A stretch of DNA of 64,000 nucleotides from Vibrio gigantis (GCF_024347515.1 NZ_AP025492.1:248001-312000), one strand, 5' to 3'; shown: positions 18,575 to 29,089, counted from the stretch's first letter. Translations and numbers: made by a program. The notes: generated by a model from the sequence alone, not told the origin.

Positions 18575-18958
18575 TTACACCACAACAAGAACGATTAAAG
18601 AAATAAAAGCCACCGCTGCCCACTGAGTCAGTACGATGATTCTTTTATCAACCAATTTACCTTTCAGGCGGATTGGCATCACTTGAGGCATCATGCTGAA
18701 GAAGGTTTGAGCGTGCATTAAGCTACCTAACAGAGCCACGATATTAATACCGACAATGATAGGGTTAGCCATAAAGTTCAACCAACCAGCCCACGCTTCA
18801 GGGCCTTTCACTAGCGCACCCAAACCAAAGGTTAGGAACACAGTGAACAGAATCAAAGGCAGTACAGTTGCTTCACGTAGCATGTAGAAGCGGTAGAACG
18901 GATGGTTGCTCCACCACGTTCTCTTCATCTCACGAACATAAGGCTTACGATTGCTCAT
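18575..18958 (-). CDS. frdC: Fumarate reductase membrane anchor subunit C
   Basis: The second membrane anchor of the menaquinol:fumarate oxidoreductase. The 127-residue protein starts MSNRKPYVREMKRTWWSNHP, the typical FrdC N-terminus containing a conserved Glu and paired Trp involved in the quinone site region, and has three membrane helices. It starts one base after the frdB stop, so translation is probably coupled. It has no haem ligands, as expected for the E. coli-type anchor. It is third in the operon. Confidence 0.96.
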   Translation of the reverse strand: MSNRKPYVREMKRTWWSNHPFYRFYMLREATVLPLILFTVFLTFGLGALVKGPEAWAGWLNFMANPIIVGINIVALLGSLMHAQTFFSMMPQVMPIRLKGKLVDKRIIVLTQWAAVAFISLIVLVVV

Positions 18959-18959
18959 C

Positions 18960-19739
18960 TTATGCCTCCTCTGTTGTTTTTACTTGGTTCTTGCTAACTG
19001 ATGTACCGTCTGGTTTGAACATCGAGATAACGAAGTCCATTGAAGACTCAACTTTGCCTTGGTTCACTGCAGCTGCTGGGTCGACTTTCTTCGGACATAC
19101 TTCAGAACAGTAACCTACAAACGTACAGCCCCAAGCGCCGTTTTCACCATTGATAAGCTTCATGCGCTCATCTTTACCGTTGTCACGGCTATCTAGGTTG
19201 TAACGGTGAGCAAGCGTCAATGCTGCAGGGCCAATGAACTCAGGGTTTAGACCGAATTGAGGACACGCTGCGTAACAAAGACCACAGTTAATGCAGCCAG
19301 CGAACTGTTTGTATTTCGCCATTTGCTCTGGAGTCTGGATGTTAGTGCCGTCTTCAGGCTTACGATCGTTACCAATGATGTATGGCTTGATTGCTTCAAG
19401 GCGCTCGATGAACGGCGTCATGTCGACAATCAAATCTTTCTCGATTGGGAAATTAGCCAGTGGCTCGATAGTTAGGCCGTTCGGGTAGTCACGTAAGAAG
19501 CTCTTACAAGCTAGCTTTGGCACACCATCAACCATGATGCCGCAAGAACCACAGATCGCCATACGACAAGACCAACGGTAAGACAGGTCTTTATCTTGGT
19601 AGTCTTTGATGTAACCAATGGCATCAAGTACTGACATGGTTTCATCAAATGGCACTTCGAAAGTCTGCATGTAAGGTTCTGCATCTTTCTCTGGGTCGTA
19701 GCGCAGAATGTCTACTTTTTGGATACGGTTCGCTGACAT
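18960..19739 (-). CDS. frdB: Fumarate reductase iron-sulfur subunit
   Basis: Carries electrons from menaquinol to the FrdA flavin through three clusters. The 259-residue protein has the [2Fe-2S] ligands in [21 protein letters not shown], and the [4Fe-4S] and [3Fe-4S] ligands in [29 protein letters not shown]. Its ATG overlaps the frdA stop by one base (TAATG-like arrangement), indicating coupled translation. The length is slightly above E. coli FrdB (244) through a C-terminal extension. It acts at the cytoplasmic face of the inner membrane. Confidence 0.97.
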   Translation of the reverse strand: MSANRIQKVDILRYDPEKDAEPYMQTFEVPFDETMSVLDAIGYIKDYQDKDLSYRWSCRMAICGSCGIMVDGVPKLACKSFLRDYPNGLTIEPLANFPIEKDLIVDMTPFIERLEAIKPYIIGNDRKPEDGTNIQTPEQMAKYKQFAGCINCGLCYAACPQFGLNPEFIGPAALTLAHRYNLDSRDNGKDERMKLINGENGAWGCTFVGYCSEVCPKKVDPAAAVNQGKVESSMDFVISMFKPDGTSVSKNQVKTTEEA

Positions 19740-21589
19740 TATGCTTGCTCCTCTTCGCTCTTCTCATCTTTCTTAGCACTTTCTGCTGAAGATTTTTCAG
19801 CTTCTGCGGCCTTTTCAGCGGCAGCAGCTTTCTCTGCTGCTTCACCGTATAGACGAGCTTTAGGTTGAGATTTGGTGATCTTAACGCCGCTGTAGTCGAT
19901 GGTTGGTGCAGCATCTTCGTTGTAGAACGATAGAGAGTGTTTCAGGAAGTTCACGTCATCACGTTCTGTGCAGTTGTCATCTAGACGTTGGTGTGCACCG
20001 CGAGACTCTTTACGAAGAATCGCTGAATGAACCATCGCTTCGGCAACTTCAAGGCCGTAACCCACTTCGATAGCGTAAAGTAGGTCAGTGTTGAACACTT
20101 TGCCTTTGTCTTTAATGCTGATCTTCTTGTAGCGCGCTTTCAGTTCAGTGATCTTGTTGATAGTTTCTTGCATCAAGTCTTCTTGACGGTAGATACCACA
20201 ACCCGCTTCCATGGTGTGACCCATTTCAGTACGGATATCAGCCCAGTTTTCATCGCCTTCTTGAGCCAAGATACCTGCGATGCGATCTTCAACCGCTTTC
20301 ACTTGCTTAGCGATAGACTCTTCGTTCCAGCCTTTGAATTCAGCAGCGCGTTTCACCGCTTCTTCACCAGCGACACGACCAAATACCACGAACTCAGCCA
20401 GTGAGTTAGAACCTAGGCGGTTTGCACCGTGTAGGCCAACTGAAGCACATTCACCAACCGCGAATAGGCCTTTGATGCGAGTTTCACAGGTACCGTTAGT
20501 TTCAATACCACCCATGGTGTAGTGAACGGTAGGACGAATTGGGATTGGCTCTTTTGCAGGGTCGACGTTTACGTACGCTTTTGCTAGCTCACAGATAAAC
20601 GGTAGACGTTCTTGTAGGTACTCTTCACCAAGGTGGCGAAGGTCAAGGTGTACCACATCACCAAGCGGGTGCTTGATGGTGTTACCTTTCTGCTGCTCGT
20701 GCCAGAATGCTTGAGAAACTTTGTCACGTGGACCCAGTTCCATGTATTTGTTTTTCGGCTCGCCCACTGGAGTTTCTGGGCCCATGCCGTAATCTTGTAG
20801 GTAACGGTAGCCGTTCTTGTTGACGATGATACCGCCTTCACCACGACAACCTTCGGTCATCAAGATGCCAGTGCCCGGTAGGCCTGTTGGGTGGTATTGA
20901 ACGAACTCCATATCACGCAGTGGTACACCGTGACGATAAGCCATTGCCATACCGTCGCCAGTTACGATGCCGCCGTTGGTATTACAGTGGTAAACACGAC
21001 CTGCGCCACCCGTTGCTAATACAACCGATTTTGCTTTGATGGTAACAAGCTCACCTTCAGACATGTGAATTGCGATAAGGCCTTGTACTTCGCCTTCTTC
21101 AACGATCAAATCCACCACAAAGTACTCGTCAAATCGTTTGATTTGATCGTACTTCATCGAAGTCTGGAACAGAGTATGAAGCATGTGGAAGCCAGTTTTA
21201 TCCGCTGCGAACCACGTTCTCTCTACCTTCATACCGCCGAATCGGCGTACGTTTACTTCACCGTTTTCTTTACGACTCCATGGGCAGCCCCATTGTTCCA
21301 TTTGGATCATTTCGCGAGTCGCGTTTTCAACAAAGTATTCAACAACATCCTGTTCACATAGCCAGTCGCCACCGCCAACAGTATCGTTGAAGTGGTTATC
21401 AAGGCTATCTTCGTCTTTAATTACTGCTGCTGAACCGCCTTCCGCTGCTACCGTGTGCGAACGCATTGGGTAAACTTTAGAAATCAGTGCTACTTCCAAT
21501 TCAGGATTAGCTTCAGCTGCTGCAATTGCTGTACGAAGACCAGCGCCGCCTGCGCCGATGACTGCGATATCTGTGGTAATTGTCTTCAC
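19739..21589 (-). CDS. frdA: Fumarate reductase flavoprotein subunit
   Basis: Catalytic subunit reducing fumarate to succinate in anaerobic respiration. The 616-residue protein has the FAD dinucleotide motif GAGGAG at residues 12-17 and the covalent-FAD histidine in [10 protein letters not shown] (His45). It also has the active-site [21 protein letters not shown] region and the capping-domain and C-terminal segments of the family. The last 35 residues are a low-complexity Ala/Glu/Lys/Ser tail, longer than the tail of E. coli FrdA (602 residues). It is first in frdABCD. A near-perfect CRP site lies about 200 bases upstream, and an FNR half-site is close by, fitting anaerobic and catabolite control. 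Confidence 0.98.
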   Translation of the reverse strand: MKTITTDIAVIGAGGAGLRTAIAAAEANPELEVALISKVYPMRSHTVAAEGGSAAVIKDEDSLDNHFNDTVGGGDWLCEQDVVEYFVENATREMIQMEQWGCPWSRKENGEVNVRRFGGMKVERTWFAADKTGFHMLHTLFQTSMKYDQIKRFDEYFVVDLIVEEGEVQGLIAIHMSEGELVTIKAKSVVLATGGAGRVYHCNTNGGIVTGDGMAMAYRHGVPLRDMEFVQYHPTGLPGTGILMTEGCRGEGGIIVNKNGYRYLQDYGMGPETPVGEPKNKYMELGPRDKVSQAFWHEQQKGNTIKHPLGDVVHLDLRHLGEEYLQERLPFICELAKAYVNVDPAKEPIPIRPTVHYTMGGIETNGTCETRIKGLFAVGECASVGLHGANRLGSNSLAEFVVFGRVAGEEAVKRAAEFKGWNEESIAKQVKAVEDRIAGILAQEGDENWADIRTEMGHTMEAGCGIYRQEDLMQETINKITELKARYKKISIKDKGKVFNTDLLYAIEVGYGLEVAEAMVHSAILRKESRGAHQRLDDNCTERDDVNFLKHSLSFYNEDAAPTIDYSGVKITKSQPKARLYGEAAEKAAAAEKAAEAEKSSAESAKKDEKSEEEQA

Positions 21590-21790
21590 AGTTATTCTCC
21601 AGTGTGATGCGGAGTATTCCGCTTGTTATTATAAAAAGCCTATTTAGGAAGGTTCTAAACAGTAGGAACTGCTTATCACCCCTAAGCCTTAAGTGGTAGG
21701 TTCAGTGTAAGAGAGGAAGGTATTCGAAAAGTTGATGCATTTGGGTTTTTAGGTCAGTAATGCATATGGAGGCATAGAATTTATAGGTTA

Positions 21791-21806
21791 TGTGACTGCA
21801 ATCACG
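21791..21806. promoter_or_regulatory. CRP binding site upstream of frdA / epmA
   Basis: TGTGA-CTGCAA-TCACG matches the CRP consensus TGTGA-N6-TCACA at nine of ten positions. It lies in the 451-base gap between divergent frdA and epmA, about 200 bases from the frdA start. A nearby TTGATAACGATTAG (21828-21841) has one perfect FNR half-site. Which gene it controls is inferred, with frdA more likely. Confidence 0.7.
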
Positions 21807-22040
21807 GCAATGAATTGTTGATAACGATTAGCCCACAGGGCTTGTGTTAACGGCTTGTTGAGTATGATTTTTGTTATCAATGTGGATGTGAAAGCTGTAT
21901 TGATAATTGTATTGTAGAACGTGATTTTCTGGCTTCATTAAAGCAACATTTTGCTTTCATAAAAGACAGATAGAAGCTTACAAAAGAGGCGAAAGGTGGT
22001 AATTTTCGTCGCCTAGAATTCAGTGATATGGAACTTAGTA

Positions 22041-23012
22041 ATGCACTCTACATGGCAACCAGCAGCAACCATCAAGCAGTTAAAGCAACGTGCTGATATC
22101 CTTAATCAAATCCGTCAGTTTTTTGCAGAAAGGAATGTGATGGAAGTGGATACGCCTGCGATGAGTCACGCCACGGTGACGGACGTGCATTTACATACCT
22201 TCAAAACTGAATTCGTAGGGCCGGGTTATGCGCAAGGCCAACCATTGTTCTTTATGACGAGCCCTGAATTTCATATGAAGCGCTTGTTGGCAGCTGGAAG
22301 TGGCTGTATTTACCAAATTTGTAAGTCTTTCCGTAACGAAGAAAATGGTCGCTACCACAACCCTGAGTTCACCATGTTAGAGTGGTATCGTGTTGGCTTT
22401 GATCATCATGACCTGATGGATGAAATGGACTTGCTATTGCAGCAAACCCTCAAGTCGGGTGCAGCAGAGCGCATGACTTACCAACAAGCCTTTATTGATG
22501 TGCTGGGTGTGTGTCCGCTCGAGGATTCGATGGGTACCCTAAAACAAGCAGCAGCGAAGCTTGGGTTAAGTGATATTGCCGACCCTGAACAAGATCGCGA
22601 TACCTTATTGCAATTACTATTCAGCGTGGGCGTTGAAGCTAAAATTGGCCAGACAGTACCAGCATTTGTTTATGACTTCCCAGCTTCACAGGCGGCATTA
22701 GCCAAGATTAACCCGAATGATCCGCGAGTAGCCGACCGCTTTGAGGTGTATTTCAAAGGCATCGAGCTAGCAAACGGCTTCCATGAATTAGATAAGCCAC
22801 AAGAGCAGCTTAAACGCTTTGAAGATGACAATACCAAACGAATTGAGATGGGTTTATCACCTCAACCGATTGACCATCACTTGATTGAGGCATTAAAAGC
22901 GGGTTTACCAGACTGTGCGGGCGTTGCGTTAGGTATTGATCGTCTGATCATGTTGGCGTTAGGCTACGACCATATCGATGACGTGACCGCTTTCCCGTTC
23001 CCGCGTTCTTAG
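22041..23012 (+). CDS. epmA: EF-P--(R)-beta-lysine ligase
   Basis: EpmA (GenX/PoxA/YjeA) is a truncated class II lysyl-tRNA synthetase paralogue that attaches (R)-beta-lysine to Lys34 of EF-P. I start at the ATG at 22041 ([20 protein letters not shown]), giving 323 residues, close to E. coli's 325; an upstream in-frame GTG at 22023 is less likely. Class II motifs are visible: motif 1 around [20 protein letters not shown], motif 2 [20 protein letters not shown], and motif 3 [13 protein letters not shown]. The N-terminal anticodon-binding domain of LysRS is absent, which distinguishes it. It is divergent from frdA; epmB and efp lie about 6 kb to the left. Confidence 0.96.
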   Translation: MHSTWQPAATIKQLKQRADILNQIRQFFAERNVMEVDTPAMSHATVTDVHLHTFKTEFVGPGYAQGQPLFFMTSPEFHMKRLLAAGSGCIYQICKSFRNEENGRYHNPEFTMLEWYRVGFDHHDLMDEMDLLLQQTLKSGAAERMTYQQAFIDVLGVCPLEDSMGTLKQAAAKLGLSDIADPEQDRDTLLQLLFSVGVEAKIGQTVPAFVYDFPASQAALAKINPNDPRVADRFEVYFKGIELANGFHELDKPQEQLKRFEDDNTKRIEMGLSPQPIDHHLIEALKAGLPDCAGVALGIDRLIMLALGYDHIDDVTAFPFPRS

Positions 23013-23101
23013 CTTTTTGTTTTTACTGAGAGTTAATAGTCATTAACCATTAGCTCTCAGTTTCTAATCAGCCGCACTAGCTGACCAAAATACCTGTACC
23101 A

Positions 23102-23989
23102 CTACCTGACTAGAATACCAGTACCCACTACGGCAACAATGGCACCGATCCAAGCATAGGTATTTGGCCTCTGCTTGGTGTACAGCCATAGAATTGGCAG
23201 CAACATGATAGGTGTGGTTGAAGATAACAGAGCAACCATGCCGACATTCCCTTCTTGCAGTGCATACAAGATAAGCGTCATTCCCACCGCCATCGCCAAA
23301 AAGCCGTTAACTGCGGTAATTGCGAATATTTGACCATTCATAGGCTTGATTGCGCGTGATAGCTTGGCGCCGGTTAAGCGAAACAGTGAATGGGCCACAA
23401 AGGCGGTGATCATTCGAATGGCGGAGGCAGCTATCGGGTCGATGCTAGTTTGCATCACAGGTTTGGCAATAATACCGCCCAATGCTTGGCAGATAGCCGC
23501 TGTGATTCCGAGAGCAACACCAATCCACACCGCGCCCTTGATGGTTTCAAGTTGGTTGTTGGCTTGTCCTCGACGACCAAAGAAGATCGCAGTTAATACG
23601 CCACTAAATACCAAAGCTGAGCCAATCAGCTCCACCGAGGTCATGCTTTCACTAAATAGGAAGTAACCGAGAATGGCGGAGAATACGGCGTGACAAGAGA
23701 ACAGCAAACCCGCTTGGCGTGGGCCCATTCGGTTCAAGCAGGCAAATAGGGCGGTATCGCCAATAAAGATGCCAATCAGGCCAGACAGCATCATCGGCGT
23801 GATTAAGTCCGCTTCTACAGTTGTCCAGCCACCAGTAAACCAAGCCATGCTCGATAATATGATAGCGGTGCAGCCCATTCGCCAACGACTATAAGCGAAA
23901 GAACCCAAGTGTTGAGCAGGCTTTACGGACATTAGGCTTGCGATAGCCCAAAGAAAGGCAGCGGCGAGAGCCAACCATTCGAATCCCAT
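23102..23989 (-). CDS. EamA/DMT superfamily transporter
   Basis: Ten-helix inner-membrane carrier of the drug/metabolite transporter superfamily, probably exporting a small metabolite. I choose the ATG at 23989 (MGFEWLALAAAFLWAIASLM), preceded by AAGGA; a longer start at 24037 adds a hydrophilic leader unlike the family. The 295 residues show two EamA repeats: LAAAFLWAIASLMSV at the start and WIGVALGITAAICQALGG in the middle. The C-terminal NVGMVALLSSTTPIMLLPIL is characteristic. Its substrate cannot be assigned. It is convergent with epmA and monocistronic. Confidence 0.85.
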   Translation of the reverse strand: MGFEWLALAAAFLWAIASLMSVKPAQHLGSFAYSRWRMGCTAIILSSMAWFTGGWTTVEADLITPMMLSGLIGIFIGDTALFACLNRMGPRQAGLLFSCHAVFSAILGYFLFSESMTSVELIGSALVFSGVLTAIFFGRRGQANNQLETIKGAVWIGVALGITAAICQALGGIIAKPVMQTSIDPIAASAIRMITAFVAHSLFRLTGAKLSRAIKPMNGQIFAITAVNGFLAMAVGMTLILYALQEGNVGMVALLSSTTPIMLLPILWLYTKQRPNTYAWIGAIVAVVGTGILVR

Positions 23990-24153
23990 CTGAATAACAT
24001 CCTTGTGTCTGGGATAAATTAGCTCATCAATATGCATTAAACCGGACTAAGAACAAAGTGATTCTTATGAAAAGAACCGCTTTGCTCCTCAGTTATAGGT
24101 TTGTTTCAGTTGTCCGTTTCGCTATTGCAATATGCTATTGAACTCGGCATTCC

Positions 24154-26034
24154 TTATACCTTGAAGCGCTCTACATCTCGGCGCATCGATTCAGCAGCGT
24201 TGCTCATTTCATTTGAGCTATTGCGGCTGCTTTCAGCTTGTTGTGCCAAATCGTCAGAGGCATCTTTGATCCCTTGTGTGTTGCGACTGATGTCTTCGCT
24301 TACCGCACGTTGCTCTTCGGCAGCACTCGCTATCTGAAGTGCCATATCGTTGATTTCAGTGATTGCTTGGGTGATCTTAGTCAGGCTGCCATGAGCTTGC
24401 TCTGCGAAGCCAACACTGTTTTCTGCCAGTTGAGTGCTGGTGGTCATGCTATCAACCGCATGTTCGGTATTCTTCTGCAGGGTATCGATCATTACACGGA
24501 TTTCTTCCGTTGAGCCATGCGTTCTTTGGCTTAGCACTCGAACTTCATCGGCGACCACCGCAAACCCACGACCTTGTTCACCTGCACGAGCAGCTTCAAT
24601 CGCAGCGTTCAATGCCAACAGGTTGGTTTGTTCGGCAATGCCTTGAATGGTGGATAGGATCTTGTTGATGCTTTGGGCGTTACTCTCTAACTCTCGAATA
24701 ACATTGGCGGCATCTTCAACTTGAGTCGCAAGGCCTGTTATAGCATCACGGTTTTGTTGGATAACTTCCTGACCCTCATTACAAGCGGTCGCTGATGCCT
24801 GAGATGCGGAGGCGGTTAATTCGGCATGGCTGGCCACTTCAGCAGCGGTGGCGGACATTTCATGAATCGCAGTCGCAATTTGGTTGATGTCGTTTTGTTG
24901 ATTCTCAACTCGAATCGAAGATTGGGTAGCCAGTTGATTGGCTTTTTCTGCATGATTGTTGAGATCGTGGCTGTGTTCTATCACGCCCTTAAGCATGCTT
25001 TGCATTTGACTCAAGAACTGGTTCACGAGCTCGGCAAGTTTGCCAATTTCATCCATACGCGTGATATCAATACGTTGAGTGAGGTCGCCTCTACCTTGAG
25101 CAAGCTGGGTTAGCGCTTCAGATAAAGTTTGTAATGGGTAAAGCAGTCGGTTGATGACCATAGTACTCGCGATTGAAATCACGATGTACAGAACAAGAGA
25201 GGTAAGCGCGATGAATTGAATCGCGTCAGATACCGCAGAAAACGCCATTTCTTTATCGATAACGATACCCAGTGACCAATCGGTATTTGGAACGTTAGCA
25301 ATGTAGACCAGTTTATCGCCTTGGCCTGGCCAAGTTAGAGTGGTGATCATTTGATCTTTGATCAATTGCGACACTTTGTTAGTCGTCAGAGCAGGGTTCA
25401 GAGTCGTCAGTGGTTTTTGACTTAACGCTTCATCACTGTAAGCAACAATGTTGTTGTTACCATCTACTAAGAAGGCGAAGCCATCGTTATCCAGTTTTAC
25501 GTTAAGAACCGTATCAATGATGCTAGTTACGGTTAAGTCTGCCGCGAGAACGCCTTGTCTTTCTCCACTGAATGCTTTAGCGAAGCTGATAACAATACTG
25601 CCATCGAAATCTTGATAAGGTTCAGTGATGATAAGGTCTGATGCAGCGTTGGCATCTTTATACCAAGGGCGAGTTCGCGGGTCGTAGTCTGCTGGCCAGC
25701 CTTCCGTTTTATCGCCATACGCGATAGTACCATCGTTGAATCCCGCGTAAACCGATAGGAATTGACCAGCTTGTTTGGTGATCAATAACTCGCGGTCAGA
25801 ATTACTATTGCTTGAAATGGTTGGTTCATTGGCCAGCATCATATCACTGCGAGTCGACAGCCAATCGGCAATGTAATTGGTTGTTCCTGCACTTACATTC
25901 TTCATTTCTTGGTTGATCGCGACTTCAGTCTCTTGGGTGAGCTGGTTGACCGATATCCAGGCTTGGGCGCCACTCACGACGGCGATAATGATCGCAATGG
26001 CGATCTGAATTTTAAATTTAATAGTATGTCTCAA
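24154..26034 (-). CDS. Methyl-accepting chemotaxis protein (dCache type)
   Basis: Transmembrane chemoreceptor that controls CheA. The 626-residue protein has a first membrane helix at about residues 8-28, then a roughly 245-residue periplasmic double-Cache sensor. The sensor contains the family-typical DPRTRPWYKDA and VISFAKAF with VLAADLTV segments that often mark amino-acid or amine binding. A second membrane helix lies near 275-298, a HAMP domain near 300-352, and the cytoplasmic signalling coiled coil has the conserved hairpin AIEAARAGEQGRGFAVVADE. No pentapeptide CheR tether is seen at the C-terminus. It is a single gene with its promoter in the 293-base gap upstream. The ligand is unknown. 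Confidence 0.92.
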   Translation of the reverse strand: MRHTIKFKIQIAIAIIIAVVSGAQAWISVNQLTQETEVAINQEMKNVSAGTTNYIADWLSTRSDMMLANEPTISSNSNSDRELLITKQAGQFLSVYAGFNDGTIAYGDKTEGWPADYDPRTRPWYKDANAASDLIITEPYQDFDGSIVISFAKAFSGERQGVLAADLTVTSIIDTVLNVKLDNDGFAFLVDGNNNIVAYSDEALSQKPLTTLNPALTTNKVSQLIKDQMITTLTWPGQGDKLVYIANVPNTDWSLGIVIDKEMAFSAVSDAIQFIALTSLVLYIVISIASTMVINRLLYPLQTLSEALTQLAQGRGDLTQRIDITRMDEIGKLAELVNQFLSQMQSMLKGVIEHSHDLNNHAEKANQLATQSSIRVENQQNDINQIATAIHEMSATAAEVASHAELTASASQASATACNEGQEVIQQNRDAITGLATQVEDAANVIRELESNAQSINKILSTIQGIAEQTNLLALNAAIEAARAGEQGRGFAVVADEVRVLSQRTHGSTEEIRVMIDTLQKNTEHAVDSMTTSTQLAENSVGFAEQAHGSLTKITQAITEINDMALQIASAAEEQRAVSEDISRNTQGIKDASDDLAQQAESSRNSSNEMSNAAESMRRDVERFKV

Positions 26035-26266
26035 GGTCCATTCCTCTCTTTTAAAACAAAACCCTAACTACAGTGACGTACTTGATGGTGAATTGATGTG
26101 TCTCTGATAGGTGTATAGTGTCGTTGTCTCAGTGAGAATAAATGTGTTTAAAATCATAAATTCTAAATATATTTGTGCTGTTTTTTTATAAACAGTGAAG
26201 TGAAATCACAGTTATCTGTTGATTGAAATGTCAGCTAATTGCTTAGAGCGGAGTGGTATAGCTCGA

Positions 26267-26297
26267 AAAAAGCGCTAAATCTATATTCAGCGCTTTA
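26267..26297 (-). terminator. Terminator after the SLC13-type transporter gene
   Basis: The stem AAAGCGCTAAAT / ATTCAGCGCTTT has one mismatch; on the minus strand it is followed by TTTTTTCG. It lies about 35 bases after the stop of the transporter gene. The rest of the gap up to 26327 and on to the chemoreceptor start shows no other named element. Confidence 0.8.
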
Positions 26298-26327
26298 GTG
26301 AGAATTAAAGAAGGGCGTTAACGTCTG

Positions 26328-27743
26328 CTAGGTGATGATAAACAGCGCAAGGTAGACCATTAATAAGCCGACAATCCCTAAGATGATACCCATCTTCGCC
26401 ATGTCTTTGCTTTCGATAAGCCCGGTCGAGTAGGCCAGTGAGTTGGGTGGTGTCGATACTGGCAAAATCATACCAAGTGACGCAGAGAAGGCGACCACAA
26501 CCAATAACCCTTGCAATCCACCAATAGTAACTAAGCTTTCCATCGATGCACCGATCGCAGCGGCTATCGGCATCAGCAAGTTCGCAGTCGCGGTGTTTGA
26601 CATGAAGTTCGCCATTAGCCAACACACGATAGATAGCGTCAGAACTACGGCTGCCGGTGACAGAGATTCATAATCAATTGCGTGTGCGAGTGCTGCCGCT
26701 AAGCCTGTTTTATCTAGGCCGATACCAATCGCAATACCACCCGCGACTAACCACAACACATCCCAGTTAATCAGCTTTAGCTCTTCCTTACCCATGATGC
26801 CCGTTAGGGTAAAGACGGCGAGAGGAATGATAGAGACTACATAGGTGTTCATGCCATGTAGCTTGGTGGTCATCCACAATAAGATTGTTGCAGAGAAGGT
26901 GATGTAAACCACAATAGCTCGCCAGCTCTTTCTAAATTGTCCATCGAGCTTGAGCACCATGTTCTTTTGCTTGGAAGGAAAGATTTTCTGAAGAAGGAAC
27001 CAAGCTATGGTGAGTTGGATGATCACAAACGGTAAGCCCATCATCATCCAACTCAGGAAGTCGATGGTGTTTTCACCCGTTAGGTATTGCAGTGCGATGG
27101 CATTGGGAGGCGTACCGATTGGTGTGGCGATACCACCAGTATTAGCGGCAATCGGAATACACAATACGAGTGCTTTGATCCCCATATCGCCTTTTGGTGC
27201 AGAAGCCACGATAGGGCCAAGCAGAGCTAGCATCATGACCGTTGTTGCGGTATTCGACATGAACATTGAGAACACAGCGGTGATCAGCATCAAACCCAGC
27301 ATGATGAAACGTGGCTCTGTGCCAAATGGCTTGAGCAGCACTCGAGCTAAGTTGTTGTCGAGTTCGTACTTGGATGCGGATATCGCGAGTGCGAAACCAC
27401 CCATGAATAGAATGATGATCGGTGATGAAAATGCACCAAATATGTCGGTATATTTAATTAATTCACCGAGATCGTGTCCCGCTGGTGGATTTCGGAATAG
27501 ATGCAAACCTTTGTCAGAAATCATGACCAGTTCAAGTGCAATGATCAGTATTGAGGTAGCGAAAACTGGCACGGGTTCAAGCACCCAAAGCAGTGCTGCC
27601 AGAAGGAATATCGCCAACAAGCGGTGTTGAATCAGCGTGAGATCGTCGATTGGTATTGAGTCTATCGGCATGAATAACACGCCTAAGGGAATCGCAAAAC
27701 AAATCAACAGCTTGACCAGAACGCCAACATTGAGTTTAGGCAT
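26328..27743 (-). CDS. SLC13/DASS family anion:sodium symporter
   Basis: A 471-residue divalent-anion:Na+ symporter of the kind that imports succinate, malate, fumarate or citrate. I start at the ATG at 27743 (MPKLNVGVLVKLLICFAIPL); the two codons before it begin with TTG. The two Ser-Asn-Thr sodium/substrate motifs of the family are present (MFMSNTATTVMMLALLGPI and FMSNTATANLLMPIAAAIG), as are TGGIATPIGTPPNAIALQYL and the related VSTPPNSLAYSTG near the C-terminus. About eleven membrane helices are expected. It resembles VcINDY-type carriers in layout. In this window it may supply C4-dicarboxylates, including fumarate for Frd, but that link is inference. Confidence 0.9.
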   Translation of the reverse strand: MPKLNVGVLVKLLICFAIPLGVLFMPIDSIPIDDLTLIQHRLLAIFLLAALLWVLEPVPVFATSILIIALELVMISDKGLHLFRNPPAGHDLGELIKYTDIFGAFSSPIIILFMGGFALAISASKYELDNNLARVLLKPFGTEPRFIMLGLMLITAVFSMFMSNTATTVMMLALLGPIVASAPKGDMGIKALVLCIPIAANTGGIATPIGTPPNAIALQYLTGENTIDFLSWMMMGLPFVIIQLTIAWFLLQKIFPSKQKNMVLKLDGQFRKSWRAIVVYITFSATILLWMTTKLHGMNTYVVSIIPLAVFTLTGIMGKEELKLINWDVLWLVAGGIAIGIGLDKTGLAAALAHAIDYESLSPAAVVLTLSIVCWLMANFMSNTATANLLMPIAAAIGASMESLVTIGGLQGLLVVVAFSASLGMILPVSTPPNSLAYSTGLIESKDMAKMGIILGIVGLLMVYLALFIIT

Positions 27744-27979
27744 GTACAAAGACCCTATAAATAAAATTTCTTCAAATAGAGTAAGTTATCTGGTTTTTGG
27801 GTACTTGGAGACGGGTTGTAAAATCGGAAAGTTGTTTAAGGTTTCGGCAACTGTTTTGTTTTTGGTCAATCTTTTTTCTGGGCAATTGAAGGTAATAGTG
27901 GCAAGCAAATGTGGCTGGACAGGGCTTTGGAAATTTGGGTTGTGAGAGCTTGAGTAGGAAATGAATCGATAGAGCGAAG

Positions 27980-28014
27980 AAAAAGGCGCGTTCTTCTCTG
28001 AAAAACGCGCCTTG
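27980..28014 (-). terminator. Terminator after psd
   Basis: AAGGCGCGTT and AACGCGCCTT form a perfect 10-bp stem; on the minus strand it is followed by TTTTC. It is about 25 bases after the psd stop. The remaining gap between psd and the transporter gene start (27744-27979) shows nothing I can name. Confidence 0.85.
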
Positions 28015-28040
28015 AAAGCTTAATGAGCTAACTCTGGGAG

Positions 28041-28964
28041 TTATACTTGGTCTGTGTTTTCTGCAGTATCAGCAACAACATCTTCACTCGCAGGTGCTTC
28101 TTTACCCGCAGCAATGTGCGCGTAAGGCGTACCAAGAACCGTTTTCTCACCATTTAGCATAGTCTCATCGAACTTGATTGCATCTTTAGCGAACAGGTTA
28201 ATAACCGTTGAACCAAGTTTAAAGCGACCCATCTCTTCGCCTTTTTTCAAGACGATGGCTGTATCACCCTGCGCAGGGTAATCCCACTTGTAAACAGAGT
28301 TACCACGAGGTGGTGTAATAGTACCTGCCCACACTTGCTCAATGCTACCAACAATAGTTGCGCCAACCAGTACTTGTGCCATTGGGCCAAATTCAGTATC
28401 GAAGATACAAACTACACGTTCATTACGAGCGAATAGGTTTGGAACGTTCTCTGCCGTTAGCGGGTTCACTGAGAAAAGGTCACCTGGAACGTAGATCATC
28501 TGGCGCAGTGTGCCGTCGCATGGCATGTGCACGCGATGGTAATCACTTGGAGACAAGTAAAGTGTTGCGAATTCACCGTCTTTAAATTCATCAGCTAATG
28601 CTGCATCACCACCCAATAGCTCGCGAGCTGAGTAGTTATGGCCTTTAGCTTGAATCAGTTGACCGTCAGTAATTGGACCAAATTGGCTTACGCGAGCGTC
28701 GGCAGGGTGAACAATAACAGACTCGCCTTCAGCGATAGGGCGCATGCCTTCTTTCAATTCACGCACGAAGAATTCATTGAATGTTTTAAAGTGTTTTGGA
28801 TCGCTATGCAGAGCTTCATCCATGTTCACTTTGTATTGCTTGATGAACCAATTGATGATCGCTGTCGTTAAGCCGCCGGCTTTAGCAGACGCCAGTTTGC
28901 CGACTAGGCGAGTCAGTCCATGTTGTGGAATCCAGTACTGCAATCCAACTTTAATCTTATCCAT
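28041..28964 (-). CDS. psd: Phosphatidylserine decarboxylase proenzyme
   Basis: Inner-membrane enzyme that makes phosphatidylethanolamine from phosphatidylserine. The 307-residue proenzyme carries the self-cleavage motif LGST (in [13 protein letters not shown]), where cleavage before Ser yields the pyruvoyl alpha chain. The beta-chain segment [19 protein letters not shown] and the preceding FNEFFVREL are standard. The C-terminal tail ([18 protein letters not shown]) is acidic and variable. rsgA lies upstream on the same strand, 125 bases away, as in E. coli, so the two are probably co-transcribed. A strong terminator follows. Confidence 0.96.
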   Translation of the reverse strand: MDKIKVGLQYWIPQHGLTRLVGKLASAKAGGLTTAIINWFIKQYKVNMDEALHSDPKHFKTFNEFFVRELKEGMRPIAEGESVIVHPADARVSQFGPITDGQLIQAKGHNYSARELLGGDAALADEFKDGEFATLYLSPSDYHRVHMPCDGTLRQMIYVPGDLFSVNPLTAENVPNLFARNERVVCIFDTEFGPMAQVLVGATIVGSIEQVWAGTITPPRGNSVYKWDYPAQGDTAIVLKKGEEMGRFKLGSTVINLFAKDAIKFDETMLNGEKTVLGTPYAHIAAGKEAPASEDVVADTAENTDQV

Positions 28965-29089
28965 TGTATTAATTTTCCAATGCTAATTGTTTTTCAATTA
29001 AATCTGTCGATGACGGTTTAGGGCGCGAGATGTTACTTAAATTCGCGCCAATTGTCAGTAAATGCGCACATTTGTTCACAAAAACGCGA

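Noticed and set aside
20168..21473. Several long open frames on the + strand opposite frdA
   Set aside because: They mirror the strong codon bias of frdA; none has a ribosome site or a family match.
23346..23666. 106-codon frame opposite the EamA transporter
   Set aside because: Shadow of the hydrophobic transporter in another frame.
27007..27630. 207-codon + strand frame opposite the SLC13-type gene
   Set aside because: Long only because the transporter codons contain few antisense stops; composition and lack of start signals argue against a gene.
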